Source: Clostridia bacterium (GTDB lineage Bacteria; Bacillota; Clostridia; Oscillospirales; Acutalibacteraceae). From it: 64,000 nt of DNA. Shown piece after piece: positions 31,530-41,282 of the stretch (positions are counted from its first letter, which is position 1; the number at the start of each line of letters is the position of its first letter). A program made the translations under genes and the position numbers. The stretch covers positions 8,816-72,815 of the forward strand of contig CAAGMR010000014.1 of NCBI GenBank assembly GCA_900771085.1, written 5' to 3'. The notes below the pieces were generated by a model that searched no databases, was not told where the DNA came from, and worked only from the letters and a program-made list of their open reading frames with translations.

Positions 31530-32531
31530 ATGGCAGGAAAAGCCGATTCCAAACTTAAGACTTTAAGGCTCATGGATATCCTGACAGAGCATACCGATGA
31601 AGACCATCCTATGCCTGCCAATGAAATCTGTGAAAGACTCGTCGCGGACGGTATTGCCGCAGAGAGAAAGTCCATTTACAAGAACATCGATGTCCTCAAT
31701 GACTATGGGCTCGACATCGTTAAGGTAACCACTCCGAAGAAGGGTTACTTCCTGGGCGAACGTGACTTCCAGGAGGTTGAGGCAAAGCTTATGGCCGATG
31801 CCATTCAGTCGGCGAGCTTTATCAGCGCCAAGAAGTCCAATGAACTTGTTGAGAAGATTCAGAGCTGCTTCAGCGTGTACCAGAGGGCAACGCTGAACAA
31901 TACTGTTTTTATTGACAAGAGCAAAAAGACAACAAACGAACAGATATACATTTTCATAGATGCCATTAACAGGGCAATATCCCACAATAAGATGGTAGAG
32001 ATTACCTACAAGAAGAGAGAAATCATTGCAGGCAAACCTAACGATGCCACTCGTATTCTTGTTGTGTCTCCATATGCCACCATGTGGTTTGCAGACCATT
32101 ACTACCTTATCTGCAACCATAAGGATCACGACAACTTCATGCACCTGCGCATTGAACGAATTATTAAGGTGCGCGAGCGTGAAGAGGACAGAAAACCGCT
32201 GAAGAAGATTTACCCTCCATACAGCAACGGGTTTGACACAGCGGATTATGCGTCTAAAATATTCGAAGGCTTCTCGGGCGAGATTCAGACGGTTACTCTC
32301 AGATGTGCCCCTGAACTTTACGAGACCATATATGACCACTTTGGCGACAACCTGAGGGTGGTCAAGATTTACGAAGACAATTCCTTCATCGCTCGCGTTG
32401 ACGTAGCTGTCAGCAAGGGCTTTGAAGACTGGCTCCTCAAGTTTGGTACCGGTATCAAAGTGGAAGAGCCGGGCACGCTCGCAGACCGCGTCAAAAAGCG
32501 TGCAACAGAAATAACCGATATGTACGAGTAA
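31530..32531 (+). CDS. WYL-domain transcriptional regulator
   Basis: 333-residue regulator with an N-terminal winged helix (about 10-70; TDEDHPMPANEICERLVADGIAAERKSIYKNIDVLN) and a central WYL domain (about 140-215, ending in ATMWFADHYYLICNHKDHDNFMHLRIERI), followed by a WCX-type C-terminal domain. WYL domains bind ligands such as nucleic-acid fragments or nucleotides. AAAGGGC precedes the start. A small CCGC-N7-GCGG hairpin with a T-run (31485-31508) lies directly upstream. Its target is not evident; queH follows after 3 bp. Confidence 0.85.
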   Translation: MAGKADSKLKTLRLMDILTEHTDEDHPMPANEICERLVADGIAAERKSIYKNIDVLNDYGLDIVKVTTPKKGYFLGERDFQEVEAKLMADAIQSASFISAKKSNELVEKIQSCFSVYQRATLNNTVFIDKSKKTTNEQIYIFIDAINRAISHNKMVEITYKKREIIAGKPNDATRILVVSPYATMWFADHYYLICNHKDHDNFMHLRIERIIKVREREEDRKPLKKIYPPYSNGFDTADYASKIFEGFSGEIQTVTLRCAPELYETIYDHFGDNLRVVKIYEDNSFIARVDVAVSKGFEDWLLKFGTGIKVEEPGTLADRVKKRATEITDMYE

Positions 32532-32534
32532 GAT

Positions 32535-33155
32535 ATGAACGAAATAAAAGTTAACTACCAGCTGATACTGGATGAAACCATCCGGGGCATAGTCGAGAGC
32601 GGGAAGCGGCCGACACTGATGCTTCATAGCTGTTGCGGCCCTTGCTCAAGCTACGTTCTGGAGTACCTGACAGATTACTTTGATATCACGGTGCTTTATT
32701 ACAATCCGAGCATTTATCCGCAGGAAGAATATGAACATCGCAGAGACGTTCAGGTTGAACTTATCGAGGCGATGAAAGCGGAAGGGAAATGTATCGATTA
32801 CATCCTGGATGAATACAACCACGACGAATTCCTTTGTGCCGTCGAGGGTCACGAGGCTGACCCCGAAGGCGGTGAGCGCTGCCACATATGCTTTGAGCAG
32901 CGCCTCAGAAGAACCGCGACAGTGGCCAAAGAGAAAAAGTCAGACTATTTTTGCACTACGCTGACGGTAAGCCCGTATAAGAACGCAAAGGTTCTTAACG
33001 AACTGGGACTTGCCATTGAAGAGGAGATGGGCGTACCATTTCTGGCATCCGATTTCAAAAAGAGAAACGGGTACAAACGTTCCATCGAATTATCAAAAAA
33101 GTATTGCCTTTACAGGCAACATTATTGCGGATGCGAATTTTCTAAAGAGGTATAA
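32535..33155 (+). CDS. queH: Epoxyqueuosine reductase QueH
   Basis: 206-residue enzyme that performs the last step of queuosine synthesis in tRNA, replacing the cobalamin-dependent QueG. It carries the DUF208 signatures: SCCGPCSSYV near 33, YYNPSIYPQEEYEHR near 56, CHICFEQRL near 117 and the C-terminal YCLYRQHYCGCEFS. These cysteines bind the iron-sulfur/iron site. It lies 3 bp after the WYL gene and 2 bp before a sugar-transferase gene, so the operon mixes functions. Confidence 0.93.
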   Translation: MNEIKVNYQLILDETIRGIVESGKRPTLMLHSCCGPCSSYVLEYLTDYFDITVLYYNPSIYPQEEYEHRRDVQVELIEAMKAEGKCIDYILDEYNHDEFLCAVEGHEADPEGGERCHICFEQRLRRTATVAKEKKSDYFCTTLTVSPYKNAKVLNELGLAIEEEMGVPFLASDFKKRNGYKRSIELSKKYCLYRQHYCGCEFSKEV

Positions 33156-33157
33156 GA

Positions 33158-34537
33158 ATGAACGATTCACAGTTTTACACGAAACGAAAAAAGGATGAGT
33201 TCAGAAAAATGGTCACATTTTTCATGTCCATCCTCATCCTTTTGTCACTTACAGTAGCCTTCGGCTATACATGGGTTCACTACATTAACATAGGCCTTAT
33301 CTGGGCATTCTTCAGACAGGGAAATATTCTTATGATTTCCCTTTACTTCCTTCTCCAGTACATTTTCTCAAGGATTTACGGTGCGCTTAAAATCGACCTT
33401 TACAGAGTCAGCGACATCGTTTATTCCCAGGGTCTCACAACCGTACTGGTAGACGTTATCATGTATCTCATCATGTGCCTTGTAGCTCGTAAGTTTATTG
33501 AGCCGGCACCTGTTTTCATTCTTCTCATTGTCCAGATTGGCATTATTCTCATCTGGGCTTATCTCGCATCATACGTTTACAAGAAGCTTTATCCGCCTCT
33601 TAACATGGTTGTTGTGTACAGTTCACACTCGGCAACAAGCCTTGTTAAGAAGATGTCCGTCAGAGATGACCGCTTCACCATCTGCGAAGCTGTCAACATT
33701 GACAAGGGCATGGATTACATTGAAGAGCGAATCCTCAACTACGACGGTGTAATCATCGCAGACATTTCAGGTTCAGAAAGAAACGACATTCTCAAGTTCT
33801 GCTATGACGAAGGCAAGAACACCTACGTAACACCAAAGGTTTCAGATATTATCATTCGCTCCGGCGAAAATATTCATCTCTTTGATACACCGCTTCTTCT
33901 CTGCAGAAATACAGGCCTTACCTTTGAACAGAAGGTTGCAAAGCGTGCACTTGATATTTTTGTAAGCCTTGTAGGCCTTATTGTTACAGGTCCATTCATG
34001 CTTATTACAGCTGTTCTTATCAAAGCATATGACCACGGCCCTGTGTTCTATAAGCAGAAGAGAGTGACAATGAATGGCAAGGAATTTGACATCATCAAGT
34101 TCCGCTCAATGATAGTTGACGCTGAAGCAGACGGCAAGGCTCATCCGGCAGTGTCTGATGATGACCGTATTACTCCGGTAGGTAAGGTTATCAGAGCAAT
34201 CCGTTTCGACGAAATGCCTCAGATTTTCAACATCTTGAAGGGCGAAATGTCAGTTGTCGGACCACGTCCGGAACGTACAGAGCATGTTGAAAAATACACA
34301 GCAGAGTTCCCTGAGTTCAAGTACAGGCTCAAGGTTAAAGCCGGACTTACCGGTTACGCTCAGATTTACGGCAAGTACAATACAACATCATATGATAAAC
34401 TTAAGCTCGACCTCTTCTACATTGAAAACTATTCAATCAGAACAGATATCAGACTTATCATCATGACAATCAAGGTACTGTTCATGAAGGAATCAACCGA
34501 AGGTTTCGATCTTCAGGATAATGGCGAAAACAAATAA
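33158..34537 (+). CDS. Undecaprenyl-phosphate sugar phosphotransferase (exopolysaccharide initiation)
   Basis: 459-residue polyprenyl-phosphate hexose-1-phosphate transferase. Four to five hydrophobic helices in the first 150 residues precede a CoA-binding-like middle domain, and the C-terminal bacterial sugar transferase domain (about 260-459) has KRALDIFVSLVGL, FYKQKRVTMNGKEFDIIKFRSM, DEMPQIFNILKGEMSVVGPRPE and GLTGYAQIYG. It would load the first sugar onto the lipid carrier for a surface polysaccharide. It is about 18 kb from the glf/ABC cluster, so it may serve that or another glycan. Confidence 0.92.
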   Translation: MNDSQFYTKRKKDEFRKMVTFFMSILILLSLTVAFGYTWVHYINIGLIWAFFRQGNILMISLYFLLQYIFSRIYGALKIDLYRVSDIVYSQGLTTVLVDVIMYLIMCLVARKFIEPAPVFILLIVQIGIILIWAYLASYVYKKLYPPLNMVVVYSSHSATSLVKKMSVRDDRFTICEAVNIDKGMDYIEERILNYDGVIIADISGSERNDILKFCYDEGKNTYVTPKVSDIIIRSGENIHLFDTPLLLCRNTGLTFEQKVAKRALDIFVSLVGLIVTGPFMLITAVLIKAYDHGPVFYKQKRVTMNGKEFDIIKFRSMIVDAEADGKAHPAVSDDDRITPVGKVIRAIRFDEMPQIFNILKGEMSVVGPRPERTEHVEKYTAEFPEFKYRLKVKAGLTGYAQIYGKYNTTSYDKLKLDLFYIENYSIRTDIRLIIMTIKVLFMKESTEGFDLQDNGENK

Positions 34538-34547
34538 GGAGACCATA

Positions 34548-35609
34548 ATGGACGAAAAAGAAAAAAGCATTACCGATAACCTTCCGGAGGATGCTTTTGA
34601 GGAAACTGTTGTTTCTTCAGGCGTCGGGAAGGCTAAACCGGTTATTCAGGACCCATATAAAAGCGGATGCACCGATATCGAAGAGACCATTTATGCGTGG
34701 TATGAAAACGGTATGGAATTCGGCATAGAAAAGGTCCTTGATACACTTGCACTCTGTGCGCATACAGGCGTAAGAGTTATAGTTCCGGTCAATATTGACG
34801 ATAAGCGAATGAAAGCTCCGGGTGGAGTTGTAATTGAAAAGGACGACAACCTTCAGCTGCAGCACATCATGGGTCCAAACAACGATCAGTGGCTTCCACT
34901 CTTCACAAGCAAGGACGAGATGGATAAGGGTATGCCTACCGCAAGCATGGCTGTTGAACTCAAGGCTGCTCTCGGAATTGCTCTTTCCGACAAGTCGGTA
35001 AGCGGCGTGGTTGTAAACCCTTGGGACAAGGCTCTTACAGTTCCAAAGGAGGTTGTAGAAATTGTTCTTGCAACCGACCCTAATGACATTACAGAAGACA
35101 TGCAACTCCTCAATGACGGCGCCGATGCTTATTCCGAAGGCGATTATGACACTGCTTTCGAGCTTTATACAAAGTCTGCAGATATGGGCAACATAACAGC
35201 TTTCAGCAACCTCGGCTATTGCTACTACTATGGCCGCGGAACAGAAGTTGACAAGGAAAAGGCAAAGGAATGCTGGGAAAAGGCAGCAATGTCAGGCGAT
35301 ATCTGCGCAACCTATAAGCTTGGCGACATGTACAGAAACGGAGATCTCCCGGAAAACATGGAAAGAGCAAAGGCAATGTACAAGACCGCCTTCAAGCTTG
35401 CCCAGAACGACATGGACATCTACAGTTATCCGGATGCTGCCCTCAGAGTCATGAAATACTGCAGTGAGGACTTCGAAAAGGAAGAACTCTTAAAGATTTC
35501 CAACATGGCAATCGAAGCCATGAAACTCAGAGTTGAGGATGGCGACAAGAACGCCGATGAAGTTTACAAAGAGGTTCAGCTCACTCTTGCGGAGCTTGCC
35601 TTATCATAA
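34548..35609 (+). CDS. SseB-like domain protein with Sel1 repeats
   Basis: 353 residues. After an acidic leader, residues about 45-190 resemble the SseB N-terminal domain (VRVIVPVNIDD, WLPLFTSKDEMDKG, SGVVVNPWDKALTVPKE). Residues about 200-290 contain Sel1/TPR-like helical repeats (AYSEGDYDTAFELYTKSADMGN, NLGYCYYYGRGTEVDKEKAKECWEKAA, YKLGDMYRNGD). Sel1 repeats mediate protein contacts. No enzymatic motif is seen. ATG 34548 is used because AAGGAG lies upstream; it starts 10 bp after the sugar-transferase gene. Confidence 0.72.
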   Translation: MDEKEKSITDNLPEDAFEETVVSSGVGKAKPVIQDPYKSGCTDIEETIYAWYENGMEFGIEKVLDTLALCAHTGVRVIVPVNIDDKRMKAPGGVVIEKDDNLQLQHIMGPNNDQWLPLFTSKDEMDKGMPTASMAVELKAALGIALSDKSVSGVVVNPWDKALTVPKEVVEIVLATDPNDITEDMQLLNDGADAYSEGDYDTAFELYTKSADMGNITAFSNLGYCYYYGRGTEVDKEKAKECWEKAAMSGDICATYKLGDMYRNGDLPENMERAKAMYKTAFKLAQNDMDIYSYPDAALRVMKYCSEDFEKEELLKISNMAIEAMKLRVEDGDKNADEVYKEVQLTLAELALS

Positions 35610-35621
35610 AAGGTGACCCAT

Positions 35622-36815
35622 ATGAAAGTTACAGGAATTGTTGCAGAATATAATCCATTTCACAATGGACACAAGGCACTTATAGATATGTGCCGCGAGG
35701 CCGGCACCACTCACGTGGTTGCCGTAATGAGCGGCAATTTTGTGCAGAGAGGCAGCGTGTCCATCATGGACAAACGCAGCCGAACTGCCGCTGCGCTTAA
35801 GGGGGGCGTCGACCTGGTTGTCGAACTGCCTGTGCCTTATGCCGTGGCAACGGCAGAGCACTTTGCAAGAGGCGGCGTAGAAGTGCTGGACGCACTTGGC
35901 TGCGTCAATGCGCTCAGCTTTGGCGCTGAGTGCGCAGACCTCTCTTTACTCAGGAAGGCCGCCACTGCAGCAGTCGACCCGCAAGTCGACGCAATCATTA
36001 AGCAGGAACTGGAGGGTGGTATCAACTACCCGACAGCAAGAGCTTATGCTGTCCGTTCCATTTACGGCGACGAAGTTGCCGGTGTACTGGACGGACCTAA
36101 CAATATTCTCGGAGTTGAATACATTAAGGCAATCAATGCTTTAGGTTCAGATATTGCCATTGAGCCGTTCAAACGCATAGGTTCGGATCACGATTCAATT
36201 ACTCAGACAGATGAGTTCGCAAGTGCATCATCACTTAGAATCATGCTCGAGCGTGGAGACGAGAGAGCATTTGACTTTATGCCTGAGACCACAAAAGTGG
36301 AATTCAACCGCATGAAGAATGTCGGTCGTGCTCCTGTTTGTGTAGACGACAGTGAGAGAGCAATTCTTTCCAGACTTCGTATGCTTACACCTGCAGAGAT
36401 TGCAAAGGCTCCGGACGTTACGGAAGGACTTGAAAATCGCATTTACAATGCCATCCAGTCTGCGACTTCACTCGAAGAACTTTATGACATCGTGAAGACC
36501 AAGAGATACACTCATTCACGTATCAGAAGAATCGTTACAGCTCTTTATCTCGGCATCACACCGGAGGATAGGGCAATGAGCGTACCATATGTCAGAGTTC
36601 TCGGTTTTAACGATAAGGGACTCGAGATTCTGAAGGCTGCCAAAGAGTCCGCAAAGCGCCCTGTTATAACGAAATCCACACGTATAGCAGAGCTTTCAGA
36701 CGAAGCAAAACACGTATTTGAGCTCGAATGTAAAGCTACCAACCTTTACAACCTTGCCACTCCACGCATTCTGCCATGCGGAACAGAGCTTTCAGACGAG
36801 ATAGTAATGCTCTAA
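35622..36815 (+). CDS. tmcAL: tRNA(Met) cytidine acetate ligase TmcAL
   Basis: 397-residue nucleotidyltransferase-fold enzyme (formerly YlbM) that uses ATP and acetate to make N4-acetylcytidine at the wobble position of elongator tRNA-Met. The N-terminus GIVAEYNPFHNGHKALI carries the HxGH-type motif (HNGH), followed by MSGNFVQRGSVSIMDKRSR and the LPVPYAVATAEHFARGGV segment; length is normal. Start ATG 35622 with AAAGGTGA upstream; a GTG nine bases earlier is less likely. Confidence 0.92.
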   Translation: MKVTGIVAEYNPFHNGHKALIDMCREAGTTHVVAVMSGNFVQRGSVSIMDKRSRTAAALKGGVDLVVELPVPYAVATAEHFARGGVEVLDALGCVNALSFGAECADLSLLRKAATAAVDPQVDAIIKQELEGGINYPTARAYAVRSIYGDEVAGVLDGPNNILGVEYIKAINALGSDIAIEPFKRIGSDHDSITQTDEFASASSLRIMLERGDERAFDFMPETTKVEFNRMKNVGRAPVCVDDSERAILSRLRMLTPAEIAKAPDVTEGLENRIYNAIQSATSLEELYDIVKTKRYTHSRIRRIVTALYLGITPEDRAMSVPYVRVLGFNDKGLEILKAAKESAKRPVITKSTRIAELSDEAKHVFELECKATNLYNLATPRILPCGTELSDEIVML

Positions 36816-36835
36816 GAATCGCATAAATAAAGCAA

Positions 36836-36867
36836 AAAAGACCTTGAGGCACGCCTCAAGGTCTTTT
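36836..36867. terminator. Bidirectional terminator between tmcAL and mtaB
   Basis: 15-bp perfect stem AAAAGACCTTGAGGC / GCCTCAAGGTCTTTT with a two-base AC spacer; flanked by A- and T-runs and shared by the convergent genes. Confidence 0.92.
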
Positions 36868-36868
36868 C

Positions 36869-38158
36869 TTATTCTACTGTTCCGAAGCAGTTTTCCTCGT
36901 CGCTTTCGGTGATTTTTACATTTACCATTTTATTGTGAAGATCTTCCGGTGATCTGAACTTAACCGGGATGTAGTTCCTTGTATATCCGGTCCAGTATTC
37001 ACCATCGAAGGTCTCAGCCAGAACTTCAAAAACAGAACCGATCTGCTTTTTGAGGAAATCACTTCTGATTTCAGTGGCAACTGCCATCATTTTGTGGCAG
37101 CGTTCAGTTTTAACTGACTTCGCAATCTGAGGAGTCATTTCTGCAGCAACTGTTCCTTCGCGAGGGGAATAAGGGAAGACATGAATCTTCTCAAATCCGA
37201 TTTCTTTCGCAAAGCTGATTGTCTCCTCAAAGTTTTCCTCTGACTCAAACGGGAAGCCGACCATTATGTCGGTTGTGATTGTACAGTCGGGGAAGGTGGA
37301 ACGAAGCTTGTCGCAGAGGCTCTTGTACTGAGCTGTGTCATAGTTTCTGTACATGCGTCTGAGAGTGGCATCGCTGCCGCTCTGGAGTGACATGTGGAAC
37401 TGCGGGCAGAAATTCGGAAGCTTTGCAAGACGGTCAATGGAGTCCGGCTTGATATTGTCAAACTCAAGCGAGCCTATTCTTACTCTTTCAAAACCCATGG
37501 AGCAGGCAAGCTCGATAGGGTCCACGAATGTCTTTCCGATGTCGAGACCGTAGCAGCAGAAGTTTATGCCTACAAGTACAACCTCCCTGAAACCGGCATC
37601 GAGAAGAGTCTGAAGCTCTGCTTTCAGGTCGTCAAGCTCTCTTGAACGGGAACGTCCGCGAGCTGTAGGGATAATGCAGTAGGAGCATTTTCTGTTGCAT
37701 CCGTCCTGGATTTTTATGAATGCTCTTGTACGGCCGTGGAAGTCGTAGATGCTGCTGTTTTCATAAATGTCGCCCTTTTCGTGAGCGATAACATTGCTGC
37801 GGTCAAATGTACCGTTGTTTTCAAAGAACTGTTCCACCAGTGGCACTACCTGCCCCTGGTCTTTTGCGCCGACGATTACGTCGGCCTCGAGCAGGCTTTC
37901 CGCTTTCTCCGGAAAGGCCTGCGGCATGCAGCCTGCAAGGACTACACAGGCAGCCGGATTCTGTCGCTTGAAGCGACGGACGGCCTGGCGTGTTTTCTGG
38001 TCGCTGACTGCAGTTACGGTGCATGAATTGACGACAAATACATCGCAGCCTTCGGGATCACTGCAGACAGTGTAACCCGCGAGACGGAACTTTTCCATGA
38101 GGGTTTCGGTATCGTACTGATTGACTTTGCAACCCAGTGAATAAAAGTAAACTTTCAC
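36869..38158 (-). CDS. mtaB: tRNA t6A37 methylthiotransferase MtaB
   Basis: Radical SAM enzyme of 429 residues that adds a methylthio group to t6A37 of tRNAs decoding ANN codons. N-terminal UPF0004 domain YSLGCKVNQYDTETL with cysteines at about 10, 46 (NSCTV) and 80 (AGCMPQ) binds one [4Fe-4S] cluster; the radical SAM motif CNRKCSYCIIP near 154 binds the other; a short TRAM domain ends the protein. The KVNQ after the first cysteine and overall order favour MtaB over MiaB or RimO. GTG 38158 is chosen because GGAGG lies nine bases before it; a TTG at 38167 abuts that site. Confidence 0.93.
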   Translation of the reverse strand: MKVYFYSLGCKVNQYDTETLMEKFRLAGYTVCSDPEGCDVFVVNSCTVTAVSDQKTRQAVRRFKRQNPAACVVLAGCMPQAFPEKAESLLEADVIVGAKDQGQVVPLVEQFFENNGTFDRSNVIAHEKGDIYENSSIYDFHGRTRAFIKIQDGCNRKCSYCIIPTARGRSRSRELDDLKAELQTLLDAGFREVVLVGINFCCYGLDIGKTFVDPIELACSMGFERVRIGSLEFDNIKPDSIDRLAKLPNFCPQFHMSLQSGSDATLRRMYRNYDTAQYKSLCDKLRSTFPDCTITTDIMVGFPFESEENFEETISFAKEIGFEKIHVFPYSPREGTVAAEMTPQIAKSVKTERCHKMMAVATEIRSDFLKKQIGSVFEVLAETFDGEYWTGYTRNYIPVKFRSPEDLHNKMVNVKITESDEENCFGTVE

Positions 38159-38227
38159 CTGCAGCAACCTCCTTTGTTTCAGTTCAGATTATTATACTTT
38201 GATGGCCATTCACGGTCAACTTACAGT

Positions 38228-38257
38228 TTGACACATAACACTTAATAATGGTATATT
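38228..38257 (+). promoter_or_regulatory. Promoter of first lipase-like gene
   Basis: TTGACA (38228-38233) and TATATT (38252-38257) with 18 bp spacing, about 55 bp before the start codon. Confidence 0.7.
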
Positions 38258-38311
38258 TTTAATAAGTTTATGGTCTAGTAATGGGCCCTTATACCTTGGA
38301 GGGAAATGAAA

Positions 38312-39520
38312 ATGATCGAGAAAAACAATGATTATCCAGTAATTCTTGTTCCTGGCATGTTCGGCTACGGTGAAAAGAACTACCTTAGCTATGTTTGCCC
38401 TTATTTCGGAACAATTGGCGGCAATGGCCCTTACCTTGTAAATACAGCCGGTCTTGACTGTCATACAGCTGAGTTCAGAATTCTTTCAGGTGTATACGAG
38501 AGAGCATGCGAGCTTTACGCTCAGATCACAGGCACAACCGTTGACTACGGTGCTGCTTATGCTGCTGCTCATAACACTGCCCGTTTCGGCAGAAAGTACA
38601 CAACTCCATTTGTTCCTGACTGGGGCAAGGAGAATGAAAACGGCAAAATCAACAAGGTAACTCTTATAGCTCACGGCTTTGGTGTTACAGTTGCAAGATA
38701 CCTCGTATTCCTTCTTGCCAACGGTTGCGCAGCTGAAAGAGAAATGGGTTATTCAGATATCTCACCACTCTTCGTAGGCGGTCAGAATAAAGCAGTTCAT
38801 TGCGTTGTTTCTCTCGCAGGTATCAATGATGGTACAACTCTCTTCCAGGCAATTGATTACTACGCTGAAGGCGTTCTTGAAAAAGTAGTAGACGTAGCAT
38901 ATAAAATAGATGCATTCTTCGACAAAAGAAAGGGTGCTGCATCAAGAAAGCTCAAGGGTAAGGATTACCTTGAACAGAAGATGGGCAACATCTTCTATGA
39001 AGCAGGTCTCGACGGTATGGCAGAAATCAACGCAGGCATTTCTGTTGTTGATGATGTTTACTATCTCTGCTACACCGGTGAAGTTACACAGGACTATGCA
39101 AGATACCTTCCAAAGCCAAAGTTCGGCAAGTATGAGAACCCATTCACTTCAAAGTCTTATCAGCGTCAGCTCAACAACGAGTTTGAGTTAACACTTCCTA
39201 TAACCAGAGGTTTCTCAGTAGCTCCAACAGCTATCCTTCTTGGTCGCTTCAAGAACTATCTTCCTGATGCTCCAATCGCAACAGAGAGACTTCATGCAAA
39301 CGATGGCTTCGTTAACACAGATAACTCACTTGCTCCAAGCACAGAGCCTGCTGCAGCATTCAGCTCAATCAACACAGCTTACCCTGGCAAGTGGTATCAG
39401 ATGCCAATCGAGCGCAACACTCACTTCGAATACATCGGCTTCCCTGTAAAACGTTCAGAGTACAAAGAGTTCTTCCTCGATGTAGTTTCTACAGCTGCAA
39501 GCCTTTTTGACGAAGACTGA
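38312..39520 (+). CDS. Lipase-fold protein lacking the catalytic serine
   Basis: 402-residue alpha/beta-hydrolase related to the staphylococcal/Geobacillus lipase family. It begins PVILVPGMFGYG (oxyanion region), but the nucleophile elbow reads AHGFG with G122 where serine belongs. The remaining triad positions look kept: D in HANDGFVN and H in RNTHFEYIG. There is no signal peptide. The paralogue at 41318 has an intact GHSFG. This copy is therefore probably a non-catalytic or regulatory protein, possibly a lipid or glyceride binder. ATG 38312 is chosen for its spacing to TTGGAGGG; ATG 38306 is too close. Confidence 0.75.
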   Translation: MIEKNNDYPVILVPGMFGYGEKNYLSYVCPYFGTIGGNGPYLVNTAGLDCHTAEFRILSGVYERACELYAQITGTTVDYGAAYAAAHNTARFGRKYTTPFVPDWGKENENGKINKVTLIAHGFGVTVARYLVFLLANGCAAEREMGYSDISPLFVGGQNKAVHCVVSLAGINDGTTLFQAIDYYAEGVLEKVVDVAYKIDAFFDKRKGAASRKLKGKDYLEQKMGNIFYEAGLDGMAEINAGISVVDDVYYLCYTGEVTQDYARYLPKPKFGKYENPFTSKSYQRQLNNEFELTLPITRGFSVAPTAILLGRFKNYLPDAPIATERLHANDGFVNTDNSLAPSTEPAAAFSSINTAYPGKWYQMPIERNTHFEYIGFPVKRSEYKEFFLDVVSTAASLFDED

Positions 39521-39556
39521 TACTTTTGAAAAATCAACTTAATTGATTTGCATTTT

Positions 39557-39588
39557 AAGCGAATACCGCTAGCGGTATTCGCTTTTCT
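39557..39588 (+). terminator. Terminator after the lipase-like gene
   Basis: Perfect palindrome AAGCGAATACCG-CTAG-CGGTATTCGCTT (39557-39584) followed by TTCTTG and an AT-rich stretch. Confidence 0.85.
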
Positions 39589-39616
39589 TGAATTTTAATG
39601 AGAATTATGATAAACT
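39588..39616 (+). promoter_or_regulatory. Promoter of citrate synthase gene
   Basis: TTGAAT (39588-39593) and TAAACT (39611-39616) with 17 bp spacing; moderate match. Confidence 0.45.
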
Positions 39617-39676
39617 ATTCTACCAAAACAAGAACAGATTAAATCGTGCTTGATTAATTTTGAAAAGGAGAGAAAA

Positions 39677-41044
39677 ATGAATTTCGAAAAAGATTATTCC
39701 TTAGTTACCCCAGAAATCAGATCGTTAGCCAGTCTTTCTGTCGAAAACAGCCAGATTGACCCTTCTCTCTATGCAGAGCACAACGTAAAGCGCGGCTTGC
39801 GCGATAGCGACGGTAAAGGTGTTTTAACCGGTCTTACTGAAATTTCAGAAGTTATCGGACACATGATTATTGATGGGGTTGATACCGAAGTAGACGGTAT
39901 TCTCAGATATCGTGGTTACAATGTTGAGAATCTCCTCAACGGATTCCCTGCAGACAGTAACTACTCATTCGAAGAAGTATGTTATCTTCTTCTTTTTGGA
40001 CAGCTTCCTACACCGGAAGAGTTCGAGGACTTTAAAAAGCTTCTTGCCCGTTACAGAAGTCTTCCAATACATTTCGTACGTGACATCATCATGAAGGCTC
40101 CTTCAAAGGACATGATGAATACACTTGCAAGAAGTGTACTTACACTTTACTCATACGATGAAGACACATCAGCAGGCGATCCTGCAAACGTACTTCGTCA
40201 GTGTCTTGAGCTTATTGCTCTTTTCCCACAGCTTTCCATTTATGGATATCAGACATTCAGGTATTATCACGATGGCGACTCATTCTTCATTCATCCGCCA
40301 CGTGAGGATTACTCAACTGCTGAGAACATTCTTCATATGCTTCGCCAGGACAGTCAGTTTAATCCTCTTGAAGCAAAGTTCCTTGACATGGCTCTCGTAC
40401 TTCACGCAGAGCACGGCGGTGGTAACAACTCTACATTTACCACTCACGTAGTAACATCTTCAGGTACAGATACTTATTCTGCAATTTCTGCCGCTCTTGG
40501 TTCACTTAAGGGTCCAAGACACGGTGGTGCGAATATCAAAGTATGTCAGATGTTCGAAGACATTAAGGAAAACGTTCGCGATTGGGAAGACGAGGAAGAG
40601 CTTACAGCTTATCTCAACAAGATTCTCAACAAGCAGGCATTTGATAATGCCGGCCTCATCTATGGTATCGGCCATGCTGTTTATACAAAGTCCGATCCTC
40701 GTGCAAGACTTCTTAAAAAGCTCGTAGGCGAGCTTGCTGAAGCAAACGGCCTTCAGGATGAGTTTGCTCTTTATGAAAGAGTTGAGCGCATTGCTCCGGG
40801 TCTTGTTGCAGCGAAGAGACATACACAGAAATCACTCTGTGCCAACGTCGACTTCTACAGCGGATTCGGCTACAGCATGCTTAATCTTCCTAAGGAACTC
40901 TACACACCAATCTTTGCAATTGCTCGTATTGCCGGTTGGTCTGCACACCGCATGGAGGAAATTATCAACCACGGAAAGATTATTCGACCTGCTTATATGA
41001 ACATTCAGCCAGCAAGAGAATACGTTCCTTTCGACGAAAGATAA
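39677..41044 (+). CDS. Citrate (2-methylcitrate) synthase
   Basis: 455-residue enzyme that condenses acetyl-CoA (or propionyl-CoA) with oxaloacetate. The active-site histidine lies in HAEHGGGNNSTF, the second in GIGHAVYTKSDPR, and the catalytic aspartate in ANVDFYSGFGYS. It is the type II form with a long N-terminal extension common in clostridia. Citrate versus methylcitrate synthase cannot be told by eye. No aconitase or isocitrate dehydrogenase is next to it. Start ATG 39677 with AAAAGGAGAG upstream. In an anaerobe it would supply 2-oxoglutarate for glutamate, which feeds the proline pathway at the other end of the window. Confidence 0.93.
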   Translation: MNFEKDYSLVTPEIRSLASLSVENSQIDPSLYAEHNVKRGLRDSDGKGVLTGLTEISEVIGHMIIDGVDTEVDGILRYRGYNVENLLNGFPADSNYSFEEVCYLLLFGQLPTPEEFEDFKKLLARYRSLPIHFVRDIIMKAPSKDMMNTLARSVLTLYSYDEDTSAGDPANVLRQCLELIALFPQLSIYGYQTFRYYHDGDSFFIHPPREDYSTAENILHMLRQDSQFNPLEAKFLDMALVLHAEHGGGNNSTFTTHVVTSSGTDTYSAISAALGSLKGPRHGGANIKVCQMFEDIKENVRDWEDEEELTAYLNKILNKQAFDNAGLIYGIGHAVYTKSDPRARLLKKLVGELAEANGLQDEFALYERVERIAPGLVAAKRHTQKSLCANVDFYSGFGYSMLNLPKELYTPIFAIARIAGWSAHRMEEIINHGKIIRPAYMNIQPAREYVPFDER

Positions 41045-41052
41045 GAACTCTT

Positions 41053-41082
41053 AAGCCACACTTAAAGTGTGGCTTATTTTTT
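41053..41082 (+). terminator. Terminator after citrate synthase gene
   Basis: Stem AAGCCACAC / GTGTGGCTT with a TTAAA loop, followed by ATTTTTT. Confidence 0.9.
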
Positions 41083-41282
41083 GCCCAAAATTAATCAAAT
41101 AGTAACAATTTGATAAAAAAGTCAAAACAACGGCATTCGTATTGGCACAGCCCTTTTTATCGTTTCAATCAGGTTGACAAATTCGGACTTTGCAAATTGC
41201 CCCAGATTTGTATATTTGTAACAGATTAGAGTTGCGTTTGTTGAACGATAAGGTGCATTATGTTAAGATAACTAAGATATAA

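Noticed and set aside
31563..32627. 354-codon minus-strand frame opposite the WYL regulator gene
   Set aside because: It lies opposite a convincing WYL gene, has no recognisable domain and no start signal.
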